Shown: positions 43,246-51,877, numbered from the stretch's first letter. The stretch is 64,000 nucleotides of DNA from Nannocystis punicea (GCF_026965555.1 NZ_CP114040.1:6014001-6078000), one strand, 5' to 3'. Program-made: numbers and translations. The notes: a model not told the origin generated them from the letters alone.

Positions 43246-44529
43246 ATGCTATTCAATCAGACGAGTATCCTCCTCGCGTCGGTGACCGTCGCGTTCGCGA
43301 TCCCCTTCGTCGAGCCGACGTGCGATTACGATCCGCCCGACCCCAAGGAATGCTACAAGAACGAAGATTGCGAGTACGGCGAGAAATGCGTCGACTACAA
43401 GTGCGAGCCGGACTACGAGTGCTATAAGAACGAGGACTGCGAGTACGGCGAGAAGTGCGTCGACTACAAGTGCGAGCCCGACTACGAGTGCACCAAGAAC
43501 GAGGACTGCGAGTACGGCGAGAAGTGCGTCGACTACAAGTGCGAGCCCGACTACGAGTGCACCAAGAACGAGGACTGCGAGTACGGCTACAAGTGCGTCG
43601 ACTACAAGTGCGAGCCCGACTACGAGTGCACCAAGAACGAGGACTGCGAGTACGGCTACAAGTGCGTCGACTACAAGTGCGAGCCCGACTACGAGTGCAC
43701 CAAGAACGAGGACTGCGAGTACGGCTACAAGTGCGTCGACTACAAGTGCGAACCCGACTACGAGTGCACCAAGAACGAGGACTGTGAGTACGGCTACAAG
43801 TGCGTCGACTACAAGTGCGAGCCCGACTACGAGTGCACCAAGAACGAGGACTGCGAGTACGGCTACAAGTGCGTCGACTACAAGTGCGAGCCCGACTACG
43901 AGTGCACCAAGAACGAGGACTGCGAGTACGGCTACAAGTGCGTCGACTACAAGTGCGAGCCCGACTACGAGTGCACCAAGAACGAGGACTGCGAGTACGG
44001 CTACAAGTGCGTCGACTACAAGTGCGAGCCCGACTACGAGTGCACCAAGAACGAGGACTGCGAGTACGGCTACAAGTGCGTCGACTACAAGTGCGAGCCC
44101 GACTACGAGTGCACCAAGAACGAGGACTGCGAGTACGGCTACAAGTGCGTCGACTACAAGTGCGAGCCCGACTACGAGTGCACCAAGAACGAGGACTGCG
44201 AGTACGGCTACAAGTGCGTCGACTACAAGTGCGAGCCCGACTACGAGTGCACCAAGAACGAGGACTGCGAGTACGGCTACAAGTGCGTCGACTACAAGTG
44301 CGAGCCCGACTACGAGTGCACCAAGAACGAGGACTGCGAGTACGGTGAGAAGTGCGTCGACTACAAGTGCGAGCCCGACTACGAGTGCTACACCAACGAG
44401 GACTGCGAGTACGGCTACAAGTGCGTCGACTACAAGTGCGAGCCCGTCAAGGAGTGCTACAAGGCCGAGGACTGCGCGTACGGCGACGTGTGCTTCTACG
44501 GCAAGTGCATCCACGAATGCCGGGATTGA
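43246..44529 (+). CDS. Secreted protein with sixteen 23-residue Cys-rich repeats
   Basis: 427 aa. Signal peptide MLFNQTSILLASVTVAFA, short linker, then from residue 36 sixteen tandem 23-aa repeats of the type TKNEDCEYGYKCVDYKCEPD plus YEC, and a diverged seventeenth ending HECRD. Each repeat has four cysteines (spacing C-x5-C-x4-C-x5-C-x5) and is rich in Lys, Glu, Asp and Tyr. It is probably an extended, disulphide-knotted surface or adhesive fibre. The DNA repeats are almost identical, so the array expanded recently. I know no named family for the full repeat. Confidence 0.85.
   Translation: MLFNQTSILLASVTVAFAIPFVEPTCDYDPPDPKECYKNEDCEYGEKCVDYKCEPDYECYKNEDCEYGEKCVDYKCEPDYECTKNEDCEYGEKCVDYKCEPDYECTKNEDCEYGYKCVDYKCEPDYECTKNEDCEYGYKCVDYKCEPDYECTKNEDCEYGYKCVDYKCEPDYECTKNEDCEYGYKCVDYKCEPDYECTKNEDCEYGYKCVDYKCEPDYECTKNEDCEYGYKCVDYKCEPDYECTKNEDCEYGYKCVDYKCEPDYECTKNEDCEYGYKCVDYKCEPDYECTKNEDCEYGYKCVDYKCEPDYECTKNEDCEYGYKCVDYKCEPDYECTKNEDCEYGYKCVDYKCEPDYECTKNEDCEYGEKCVDYKCEPDYECYTNEDCEYGYKCVDYKCEPVKECYKAEDCAYGDVCFYGKCIHECRD
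43351..44454 (+). repeat. 16 x 69-bp in-frame tandem repeat
   Basis: The 1104 bases divide exactly into sixteen 69-base units, with only scattered substitutions (for example GAA for GAG near 43750, TGT for TGC near 43782, and GAG/TAC changes that switch EYGEK to EYGYK). The low divergence indicates recent unequal crossing-over or slippage and predicts copy-number variation between strains. Confidence 0.95.
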
Positions 44530-44721
44530 GCCGTCGACCGGCGTCCTGGTGATGACGCGCCGGGTCCGGTAGCAGACTCCGCCGGGTCGAGCGCGCCCTC
44601 GCGTGGATGAGCAAGCAGCTTCGCTACCTACCGCGCTCGCGCGCGATGCCGGCTTCGACCGACGTCGCCTGCGAGCGCGGCAGCGTCTTCGCAGGCGCAC
44701 GCGACGTCGACGCAGACGTGG

Positions 44722-45342
44722 TCAGCGCGCCGTCACGGGCCTGTCCAGGCCGAGGCCGATCGCGGGCAGGATCGCCTCGTCGACGATCGCCGCCAGCTGC
44801 TCGTCGCTCGGCGGCGCGTCGGCGTCGAGGGCGTGCTTGAGCACCAGCGCCTCGCCGATGTCGGCCACCACCGGCGTGATCCGCCGCGCGTCGATCTGCC
44901 CGTGGGCCGCGTAATGGCGCAGCACCGTGAGGGTGAACCGGCCGCCCCGGGCGTCGAACACCCGCTCGTAGAGGGCGGCCGCCAGCTCGGGGTAGCGCTT
45001 GCGTTCGGCGACGATCGCCGCCGCGGCGGCCGCCGTCGGCGTCTGCATCCACGCGACCAGCTGCTGCAGCGCGCGGAGCAGGTCGCCGCGCAGATCGTCG
45101 GCCGCGGGCGAGGCGGCCTCCTCCGGATGCTCGTCGTGGATCGCGTCGAGGAGCACGTCGTGCGGCGAGGCCCAGCGGCGGTACAGCGACGTCTTGGCCG
45201 TCCCCGCCCGCCTGGCGATGCCCTCCATCGTCAACCGGCCCAGGCCGACCTCCGCCAGCTCGGCCAGCACGGCCGCGTGGATGCTGCGCAACAGCTCGCC
45301 CCCTCGCCTGCGCGTCCGCGCCTCGGTCCTCGCCTTCGTCAT
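44722..45342 (-). CDS. TetR-family transcriptional regulator
   Basis: 206 aa. An N-terminal helix-turn-helix domain (LAEVGLGRLTMEGIARRAGT, AKTSLYRRWASPHDVLLDAI) and a helical ligand-binding domain resembling the TetR_C class. Divergent from the DUF418 gene 88 bases away. Two palindromes between them (45359-45407) are the likely operators, so it should repress itself and the membrane protein. Confidence 0.9.
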   Translation of the reverse strand: MTKARTEARTRRRGGELLRSIHAAVLAELAEVGLGRLTMEGIARRAGTAKTSLYRRWASPHDVLLDAIHDEHPEEAASPAADDLRGDLLRALQQLVAWMQTPTAAAAAAIVAERKRYPELAAALYERVFDARGGRFTLTVLRHYAAHGQIDARRITPVVADIGEALVLKHALDADAPPSDEQLAAIVDEAILPAIGLGLDRPVTAR

Positions 45343-45358
45343 GTTCGCCTTCGATTAA

Positions 45359-45407
45359 GATACGTCTCCGTAGCTTAAATAACAACTGTTAGATACGATT
45401 GCGTAGC
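45359..45407. promoter_or_regulatory. Two TetR-type operator palindromes
   Basis: GATACGTCTCCGTAGC (45359-45374) and GATACGATTGCGTAGC (45392-45407) share TACG-N4-CGTA half-sites and lie 33 bases apart, about three helical turns on the same face. The AT-rich sequence between them probably holds the divergent promoters. GGGAGG follows as the RBS for the gene at 45431. Confidence 0.75.
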
Positions 45408-45430
45408 CAATCCTCGGGAGGCTCACGCAA

Positions 45431-46564
45431 ATGTCCGTCTTTCCAGCCGATTCACCCGAAGCGCCGCCGCTCGCCGCCCGCGCCCTGGCGCCCGACCTCG
45501 CCCGCGGCGTCATGCTCCTCGTCATCGCCCTGGCCCACGCGCGGGTCCTGAGCGGTCCCGACACCGGCCCCACCGACCAGGCCGTGGCCGCCCTCCACAC
45601 CGCCTTCGTGGATGGCCGCGGCTATCCCATGTTCGCCGCGCTGTTCGGCTACGGCATGGCCCAGCTGCTGGCGCGTCACGTCCGGGCCGGCGCCGACTGG
45701 CTCGCGGCCCGCGAGCGCCTGCGCCGACGCGGCCGCTGGTTGCTCGTGTTCGGCTTCGGGCACGCCCTGCTGCTGTTCCACGGCGACATCCTCGGCGCCT
45801 ACGGCCTCCTGTCGGTGCTCCTGATCGCCGCCTTGCGCAGCCCCGATCGATCGCTGCTGGCGGCGGCCGGCGCGTGGTTCGTCGCCGGCGCGCTGGCTTT
45901 CGGCGGCGCCGCCCGCCTGATCCCCGCCGGCGCGGACGCGGAGTCGCTGCCGGGACCGCTGCTGTCGGCCGCGTTCCGCGTGCTCGGCTGGCTCGCCACC
46001 ACCCCGCTGTTCGCAGTGATGGCCGCCGGACCGTTCCTGGTCGGGATCTGGGCCGCCCGGCGTCGCCTGCTCGAGCGACCCGAGCAGCACCTGCCGGCGC
46101 TGCGCCGCACCGCCCTCGCCGGCATCGCCGTGGCCGTCGTCGGCGCGCTGCCGCTGGTCGCAGTGCACGCCGGCCGGTGGGGCGACGGCGCGGCGCCGCA
46201 GATCGCCGCCACCGCCCTGCACACCCTGACCGGTTACGCCGGCGGCTTCGGCTACGCGGCCCTGGTCGCCCTCGCGGCGGCGCGGCTCGGCGAGCGCCGC
46301 GGCCTCGTCGTCACCGCGCTGGTCGCCTGCGGTCAGCGCTCCCTGAGCTGCTACCTGGCGCAGTCGCTCGCCTGGCAGCTGCTCTTCGAGCCCTACTGGG
46401 CCGGCCTCGGCGGCCAGTTCCGGCCGCTGACCGCCGCGGCGGCGGGCTTCGGCGTCTGGGCGCTGACCGTCGTGCTCGCCGACCTCGCGCGCCGCCGCGG
46501 CCGCCAGGGCCCCGCCGAGGCCCTGCTGCGCCGAGCCCTCCACGGCCCCGCCCGCAGCGAGTGA
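45431..46564 (+). CDS. DUF418-family membrane protein
   Basis: 377 aa with about ten hydrophobic segments. It begins after a short hydrophilic lead with DLARGVMLLVIALAHARVL, and contains GYPMFAALFGYGMAQLL, FGFGHALLLFHGDILGAYGLLSVLL and a C-terminal CGQRSLSCYLAQSLAWQLLF, all typical of DUF418/YeiB-type acyltransferase-like proteins. The role is uncertain; transport or lipid modification is proposed for relatives. It is controlled by the adjacent TetR regulator, suggesting an inducible response. Confidence 0.85.
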   Translation: MSVFPADSPEAPPLAARALAPDLARGVMLLVIALAHARVLSGPDTGPTDQAVAALHTAFVDGRGYPMFAALFGYGMAQLLARHVRAGADWLAARERLRRRGRWLLVFGFGHALLLFHGDILGAYGLLSVLLIAALRSPDRSLLAAAGAWFVAGALAFGGAARLIPAGADAESLPGPLLSAAFRVLGWLATTPLFAVMAAGPFLVGIWAARRRLLERPEQHLPALRRTALAGIAVAVVGALPLVAVHAGRWGDGAAPQIAATALHTLTGYAGGFGYAALVALAAARLGERRGLVVTALVACGQRSLSCYLAQSLAWQLLFEPYWAGLGGQFRPLTAAAAGFGVWALTVVLADLARRRGRQGPAEALLRRALHGPARSE

Positions 46565-46595
46565 GCCGACCGGCGACGACGCCGCGCCCGAAGTG

Positions 46596-46892
46596 CATGT
46601 CCTCATGGACATGTCCTATCCAGCATGCTCTATCGCCCATGTCTCTTCAGACATGTTCAAAATCGCCACCCCTCGCCTCGCATGCGACATGGAAGCCGGC
46701 GAGCGCCTCCGCACCGGACCTGGAGGATCCCGGCGCGCGACGTCATGGGCCCGCTCGGAGCTCTCCTCCCATGTCCCTTCAGACCTGTTCGAAATCACCA
46801 GTCATCCTGTCGCAGGCGACATGGAAGCCGGCGAGCGCAGGCCTCGCGCACACCGGGCCTGAAGTGCCCGGCGCGCGCGGCTTGGGCGCGGC
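46596..46892. repeat. Five-unit 14-bp CATG array plus a 132-bp tandem duplication
   Basis: Units start at 46596, 46610, 46624, 46638 and 46652. A second pair of units at 46770/46784 is followed by sequence matching that after the first array (GACATGGAAGCCGGCGAGCG occurs in both). The 132-base unit has thus been duplicated. No gene is seen in this 328-base gap. Confidence 0.75.
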
Positions 46893-47642
46893 TCAGAACC
46901 AGGTCGAGAGGCCGATCGTCGCCGCCAGCGTGAACGACTGCCCGGTGCGGCCCCACACCGGAGCCGGCCCGGGCGGCACGCCGGCACCGCCGACGCGGCC
47001 GATCCCGTGGACCCACCGGTAGTCGAACGTCAGGCCGAAGTCGACCGAGAAGTACTGCGTGACGAACGCGTGGGCGCCGAAGCCGACGCCCAGGAGCGGC
47101 GCCATCGAGCCGATGCGGGTCCAGGTGGGGCCGTCGTTGCTCGTCAGCGTCGCGCCGGTGAAGCCGGTGCGGACGAGGATGAACGGCAGGACCGGGCCCT
47201 CGGCGATCGGCAGGATCTCGAGGTACGGCGTGAACGTGCCGACGAACGACGTCTGCGAGTTGTCGTTGGAGTCGTCGTCGAGATCGTCGTTGCGGTCGAA
47301 CGAGTGACTCAGGTTCATGCCGAAGCGCGCGCCGAGGATCAGGTGGCGATGGATGCCGTAGCCGACGCCGAGCGCGATCACGGACGCTCCGCCGAGCGGG
47401 TTGCCGTCGATCGTGACCGGGCGACCGGCGCCGAAGCCGATGACGTTCCAGCGCGGGTTCCTCGGGTCGGGGGCCTCGCCGGGGTCGTAGTACGGACGAC
47501 CGTGCGTCCACGACAGCACCTCGGTGTCGAGGTGGACGCGGACCTTGCCCTTCGGCGCGACCCTGGCTGCCTCTGCGGTGGTTGCGATGGACCCCAGGGC
47601 GCAGACGAGCGAGACGGAGAGTGCGAGTCGATGGAGCTTCAT
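46893..47642 (-). CDS. Outer-membrane beta-barrel protein, 249 aa
   Basis: Starts at the ATG ending at 47642 (signal peptide LALSVSLVCALGSIATTAEA); an upstream ATG only adds a non-signal extension. Strand-like segments alternate with Gly/Asp turns, including an acidic loop NDDLDDDSNDNS that may bind cations. The protein ends in Trp-Phe, the usual barrel-assembly signal. Function unknown. Confidence 0.68.
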   Translation of the reverse strand: MKLHRLALSVSLVCALGSIATTAEAARVAPKGKVRVHLDTEVLSWTHGRPYYDPGEAPDPRNPRWNVIGFGAGRPVTIDGNPLGGASVIALGVGYGIHRHLILGARFGMNLSHSFDRNDDLDDDSNDNSQTSFVGTFTPYLEILPIAEGPVLPFILVRTGFTGATLTSNDGPTWTRIGSMAPLLGVGFGAHAFVTQYFSVDFGLTFDYRWVHGIGRVGGAGVPPGPAPVWGRTGQSFTLAATIGLSTWF

Positions 47643-47756
47643 GGCCCCGCCAGGGTAGGCCACGCGCGACGGCGAGCCAAGCGTCGGGGTGCTTGTGAAG
47701 ATGGCGGCCTCGGGGCTACGCTCGCGGGCGAGAGGCCGCCACGTGGGCCGAGGCAA

Positions 47757-47833
47757 GAGCACTTCGCCCAGTTTGGTAGGGCATTTGATTTGAGATCAAA
47801 AGGTCGCGGGTTCAAATCCCGTATTGTTCACCA
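47757..47833 (+). tRNA. tRNA with UGA anticodon on a Pro-like, short-variable-loop body
   Basis: A 77-base cloverleaf with encoded CCA. Acceptor GAGCACT/ATTGTTC (one mismatch, C6-U67, and one G-U), D-arm GCCC-AGTTTGGTA-GGGC, anticodon arm TTTGA-TTTGAGA-TCAAA, variable AGGTC, T-arm GCGGG-TTCAAAT-CCCGT, discriminator A. U8, A14, G18-G19, U33 and G15-C48 are all in place. The anticodon reads UGA (Ser UCA codons), yet serine tRNAs need a long variable arm, which is absent. The anticodon loop and variable region resemble tRNA-Pro(UGG) with one base changed. Aminoacylation identity is uncertain. Confidence 0.75.
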
Positions 47834-48531
47834 CCGCCTTGGTCGGGCGGCCTCTCACTGAATCTCCTGCGCGCCCCCGTCGCTCGCTGCCTCGCACGCG
47901 ACGAGCGGGCGCGCGTGCGAGTCGCAAACCTGCGCGTCGAAGCATCTCCGTGCTCGAGAGCACGACGGCGATCCGCCGGGCCCAGCTCGACGAGCTCCGG
48001 CCTGCCAACGCCTCGAGACGTGGAATCACCCGCGGCGTGAGCACCTCGAGGGAGCCCAGCGCGTGCGGATGCATCGTGCTCGCGGCTGGGGAGCGCGACC
48101 CCTCGCGCTGCGAGAACCGACCCGCGTTCATCGCTGCGCGGGCAGGCGAGCACCGGCCTCGGGGCGCACCATCTCGAGCGCAGCTCAGCGACGCGGAGGT
48201 GCCCTCGGCGATGACTCGCGGTGCGCGACGACCTCCTCGCCGCGCTCGACGCCTCTCCCGGCTCACCTCGCGGGCCTCTCCGCGCTCGTCCGGCGACGCG
48301 CGCCCGACCCTCGGCAGCGACCTCGAGCGAGCGACGTTATCCGCCGCTCGCTCGGCCCCTCCGGCCCCGCGACCCCGATCGCCGACAGCGGCCTCGAGCA
48401 CGTGGACGGCGGCTGCGGCCGCTCGCGCAGCGCGTGTGATTGACCGCCTCGCCCACCTCCCGTACCGTCTCCAGTGGGTACGCCTCGCCGCGAGGGGTGT
48501 TCGCCCGCATCTCTCACCATCGAAGATCCGC
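47834..48531. other. 698-base stretch without a gene
   Basis: Downstream of the tRNA. I see GC-rich, compositionally random-looking sequence with many CGAG/GAGC words and no frame with clear coding bias, no module array and no obvious terminator. Long ORFs crossing it lack a plausible start. Confidence 0.5.
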
Positions 48532-49086
48532 ATGACCGCCGCCACTCGAGCCGAACCGCGCGCCGCCGCTCCCGAGCGGATCCTCTCCCTCGATCGTCTC
48601 GCCGCTCTCTCGAGCGACGCCCTGCGCGGCCTCTACGGGCGCGGCTCGGTGCCCGACGATCTCACCGTCCTCGACGGTCGACCGAAGGGCCGCATGCTGA
48701 CCGTCCGCGGCCTCGAGCGCGGCCCTGTCGCCCGCTTCCTCCGCGCCTTCGCCCGCCATCCCCGCTTCCCCTGGGACGGCAAGAGCTTCTTCCCCGCCGG
48801 CGCCGAGGAGGGCCGCGGCATCAACCGCGTCGACCTGCTCGTCCGCCGCTTCGAGTGGTTCCCGTTCGCCACCCGCGTCGAGCCCTCGGTCGTCGACGGC
48901 GAGCCGTGCGTCTACCTCGACTACGAGCAGCCGGGCAACCCGTGGTTCATCGCCCGGATCCGCGACGAGATCCGCGAGGTCGCCCCCGGCCTGTTCCTCG
49001 GGCCCGCCATGTGGAAGCGCGACCGCGGCGGGGCCAGCCACGTCCTGTGGTTCGCCGTCGACTTCAGCACCCCCTCGGACTTCTGA
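48532..49086 (+). CDS. Hypothetical protein, 184 aa
   Basis: ATG at 48532. Soluble, no signal peptide. Conserved-looking blocks: LSSDALRGLYGRGSVPDDLTVLDGRPKGRMLTVRG, WDGKSFFPAGAEEGRGINRV, FPFATRVEPSVVDGEPCVYLDYEQPGNPWFIARIRDEIREV and FLGPAMWKR...HVLWFAVDF (quoted in parts). The pattern of aromatic strands suggests a small beta-barrel lipid- or ligand-binding fold, but I cannot name a family. A module array follows 32 bases after its stop. Confidence 0.65.
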   Translation: MTAATRAEPRAAAPERILSLDRLAALSSDALRGLYGRGSVPDDLTVLDGRPKGRMLTVRGLERGPVARFLRAFARHPRFPWDGKSFFPAGAEEGRGINRVDLLVRRFEWFPFATRVEPSVVDGEPCVYLDYEQPGNPWFIARIRDEIREVAPGLFLGPAMWKRDRGGASHVLWFAVDFSTPSDF

Positions 49087-49117
49087 CGCTCGGCCGCCCG
49101 GCGCCCGAGCTTCGGGA

Positions 49118-49173
49118 CATGTCCTTGGTGACATGCCCGATCCGTCATGACCGCCGGGACATGTCCCGAAGAC
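49118..49173. repeat. Four-unit 14-bp CATG array
   Basis: Units at 49118, 49132, 49146 and 49160, perfectly in phase, between two converging genes. Confidence 0.8.
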
Positions 49174-49189
49174 CCTCCGCCGACGAACT

Positions 49190-49434
49190 CGGCGCCCCCG
49201 GCTCTCGCCCGGTGAGCGGTCGCCGCGCGCCCAGCAGAGCGAGTTCGGCCGGCGAGCCGACCTCGTTCGCTTGCGTGGCCTCGGGGCGCGCGGACAGTCA
49301 CGGCGCCTCGTCGGCGCCGTCGGCTCTCACCTCTTGAGCGCTCCGCGACGCCGCGCCAGCCCGAGCGCCAGCAGGGCGAACTCGGCCGGCGAGCCGAGAC
49401 CGTTCGCTTGCGAAGCCTCGAGGCGCGCGGACAG
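49190..49434 (-). repeat. Two decayed copies of a MYXO-CTERM-encoding 3' end
   Basis: Read on the minus strand, 49300-49390 would encode SPAEFALLALGLARRRGALKR and a stop, a sorting-tail-like hydrophobic-plus-arginine end. A second, more decayed version near 49220-49260 reads SPAELALLGARR. Both are followed by the same GCGCGCGGACAGTCACGG sequence. They sit just beyond the stop of the DUF2330 gene, whose own tail is LLALGLLRRRR, and look like tandem duplicates of it. Confidence 0.65.
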
Positions 49435-51063
49435 TCACGGCCCCTCGTCGGCTCTCCCCCGGTGGGAGCTCCGCCGGCGCCGCAGCAGCCCGAGCGCCAG
49501 CAGGCCGATCGACCCTCCCCCGCCGTCGGCCTGGCAGCGCCCGCACCCGGGGTTCGCCGGCGGCGACTCTCCGCCGCCACGCGCCTCGCCTCCCGCAGGC
49601 AGCGTCGCCGCGCCGAGGTCCGGCAGCTCGCCGATCACGTGGTCGCGGAGCGCCACCTCGCGGGACGCATCGACGACCGCAGGCAGGTGCACCGTTCCCG
49701 CGGGCAGCGACCCCCACGCCCCGCGCCGCGGCTGGGCGCACGCGACCATCCCGGGCCACGGATGGCGGACGACGTAGCTCGCCCGAAAGTCGTCGCGCCC
49801 CGCGGGCTCCGGCAGCCCTGCGACTGGCCGATCGGGCATGGCCCCACGGACAGCCGGTGCCGCCGCGAACACCAGGTCCTCGCCTGGATCGCCGGGATCG
49901 AGGCGCAGTCGCAGGCGCGTGTGCGTCAACCCGTACGGCCCCTCGGACCGCCCCCACACCCGCGGCCGCGGCCCTTTCCCGTGGTACTTGCTGCGCACCC
50001 CGGGATCGGTGGCGAGGAACGGGTCCTCGGCGGCCACGTCGAACTCCAGCCCGTGGCTCGCCGGCGCCGGCGCTCGCGGACTGTCCCAAAGGACATCTCC
50101 TCCCAGGCTCCGCAGCGTCACCCAGTCCAGCGGCGCCCAGGTCTCCGGGGCGTGGACGTACTCCGTGAGCACCGCCCGCGGCCGGGCCGCGAACACGTGG
50201 TCGAGCAGGGCCGCGTACACCTTGTCGAACACGGCCGTGGTCGCCGGCGTCAGCTCGAGACCGGTCGGCACCGCCAGGTTGTCGCGGTTCGCGACCTCGT
50301 AGCGGGCGTGCGCCAGCACGTGCACCACCAGGTCTTGCGGCCCGTCGGCGTTGAGCAGACCGAGGCGCACCGGCAGCTCGAAGCGCTCGCTCTCGTAGTG
50401 GAACCGCAGCGGCGACAGCGTCACCTCGCCGCCGGCGTCGCGGCGCACGCGATCGATCGCCACGCGAGCGACGAAGAACTTCATGCCCGCCTGCACATAC
50501 GGTCGCAGCGCCGCCTCGGCGCCGTCGGGGAGGACGTAGCCCCGGCCTCGCAGCCACTCGACCAGCCGGGCCGAGTCACGCGCACCGAGGATCTCGACGT
50601 CGTACTCGCCGACGGCGAAGCGCGCCTCGGTGCGCACCTGCCGATCGGTCCGGACCGTGCCGAACGCCGGGCTGGTGGTGTTCCCCCAATCGACGGAGAT
50701 CCCGCGCGCCTCCTGCTTGGCCTGCGCGCACGGGTCCTGCTCCCACGACTCGAACAAGCGCGGCGCCGAGTCGGCGTCGACCCGCGCCAGCACGTCGCGC
50801 TGCAGCGTCCGCACGTCGCCGCGTCGCAGCACCTGCGGCACCGGCACCACCAGCGCGAAGTCCTCCGGCGGCCCCGAGTACGCGCTCTGGATCGTCACCA
50901 CGGTGCGGTCGCCCTCGCGCAGCAGCACCACAGTGGCCGCGCGGCTGCGCAGGGGCGTGCCCGCGCGTTCGACGAAGAACCCGCACAGCGCCGCGGCCGG
51001 CGCGGGCGCCAGCAACAAGCTGACCGAAAGTACAGCCGAGAGCACCGCCCGCCGCCGTCGCAT
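49435..51063 (-). CDS. DUF2330 protein with MYXO-CTERM-like sorting tail
   Basis: 542 aa from the ATG ending at 51063. Signal peptide (AVLSAVLSVSLLLAPAPAAA), then the DUF2330 start CGFFVERAGTPLRSRAATVV and FALVVPVPQVLRRGDVRTL. The C-terminus carries GCGRCQADGGGGSIGLLALG and four arginines, matching the MYXO-CTERM layout (Cys, Gly-rich, hydrophobic, Arg cluster) used to anchor proteins at the myxobacterial surface. The biochemical role of DUF2330 is unknown. Confidence 0.85.
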   Translation of the reverse strand: MRRRRAVLSAVLSVSLLLAPAPAAALCGFFVERAGTPLRSRAATVVLLREGDRTVVTIQSAYSGPPEDFALVVPVPQVLRRGDVRTLQRDVLARVDADSAPRLFESWEQDPCAQAKQEARGISVDWGNTTSPAFGTVRTDRQVRTEARFAVGEYDVEILGARDSARLVEWLRGRGYVLPDGAEAALRPYVQAGMKFFVARVAIDRVRRDAGGEVTLSPLRFHYESERFELPVRLGLLNADGPQDLVVHVLAHARYEVANRDNLAVPTGLELTPATTAVFDKVYAALLDHVFAARPRAVLTEYVHAPETWAPLDWVTLRSLGGDVLWDSPRAPAPASHGLEFDVAAEDPFLATDPGVRSKYHGKGPRPRVWGRSEGPYGLTHTRLRLRLDPGDPGEDLVFAAAPAVRGAMPDRPVAGLPEPAGRDDFRASYVVRHPWPGMVACAQPRRGAWGSLPAGTVHLPAVVDASREVALRDHVIGELPDLGAATLPAGGEARGGGESPPANPGCGRCQADGGGGSIGLLALGLLRRRRSSHRGRADEGP

Positions 51064-51199
51064 GCTGTCATCGTCCCACCGCCGGGCCGCGCGCGATCGG
51101 ACCGCCCACGGACGCCGCCCGCGCGCGACCGCCGTGCCCTCGGACCGCGCTCGGACGCGGGCCCCTCGCCCGCCCGCGTGGCATACTCGCGGACCCCCC

Positions 51200-51868
51200 G
51201 TGCTCCGCCGCTTCGCCCTGCTCGGCGACATCCACGCCCAGGATCGCCGCCTCGCCCTCGCACTCACCTGGCTCAAGGGACATCCGGTCGACGCAGTGCT
51301 CGCCGTCGGCGACCTCGCCGACGGCAGCGGCGACCTCGATCGCTGCTGCGCCCTGCTCGCGGCGCACCGGGTCCTCGGCGTGTGTGGCAACCACGACCGC
51401 TGGCTGCTCGCCGACGAGCTGCGGGGCCTCCGGCACGCGCACCAGGCAGTCGACCTCGCCCCGGCCACGCTCGCCTATCTGACGGCCCTGCCGGCCACGC
51501 GTCGACTGGCGACCGTGCGCGGCGATCTGCTGCTCGGCCACGGCGTCGGCGCCGACGACATGGTCCGCCTGCGCCCGCATCACACCGGCTACGACCTCGA
51601 GGCCAACTTCGCCCTCGCCGAGCTGCTCGCCGATCCGTCGCTGCGGCTCGCGGCCGGCGGCCACACCCATCAACGCATGGTCCGCGCCTTCGCCCGCCCG
51701 GCCGGCCCGCCGCTCGTCTTCATCAACCCGGGCACCTTGCACCCCGACCACGACAGCGGCTTCGCGGTCGTCGACCTCGAGCGCGGCCAGGTCGCCTACT
51801 TCGACCTCGTCGAACAGGCCGACGAGTCGCTCGCGGTCCGCCCCGCCGAGGTCGCCCCGCTGCCCTGA
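51200..51868 (+). CDS. Calcineurin-like metallophosphoesterase
   Basis: 222 aa, GTG start. Metal-binding motifs in order: LLGDIHAQ (D-x-H), AVGDLADGSGD (GD), GVCGNHDRW (GNHD), LLGHGVG and AAGGHTHQRMV (GHTH), with the closing FINPGTL. A two-metal hydrolase for phosphomonoesters or diesters; substrate unknown. Divergent from the DUF2330 gene. Its stop codon abuts a 14-bp module. Confidence 0.9.
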   Translation: MLRRFALLGDIHAQDRRLALALTWLKGHPVDAVLAVGDLADGSGDLDRCCALLAAHRVLGVCGNHDRWLLADELRGLRHAHQAVDLAPATLAYLTALPATRRLATVRGDLLLGHGVGADDMVRLRPHHTGYDLEANFALAELLADPSLRLAAGGHTHQRMVRAFARPAGPPLVFINPGTLHPDHDSGFAVVDLERGQVAYFDLVEQADESLAVRPAEVAPLP

Positions 51869-51877
51869 ACTTCGGGG

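Noticed and set aside
43249..44700. 483-aa antisense ORF with hydrophobic 23-residue repeats (VVDALVAVLAVLVLGALVV type)
   Set aside because: It is the exact antisense shadow of the Cys-rich repeat gene; the sense strand has a signal peptide and sensible codon use, and the antisense repeats follow automatically from the 69-bp unit.
46593..46862. Short ORF beginning in the module array (MHVLMDMSYPACSIAHV)
   Set aside because: The sequence is only the translation of 14-bp units and a duplicated spacer; no RBS or conserved domain.
47824..48531. N-terminal extension of the 184-aa hypothetical protein upstream to the tRNA
   Set aside because: The extension is Arg/Ser/Pro-rich and begins inside the tRNA gene; the ATG at 48532 gives a compact protein.
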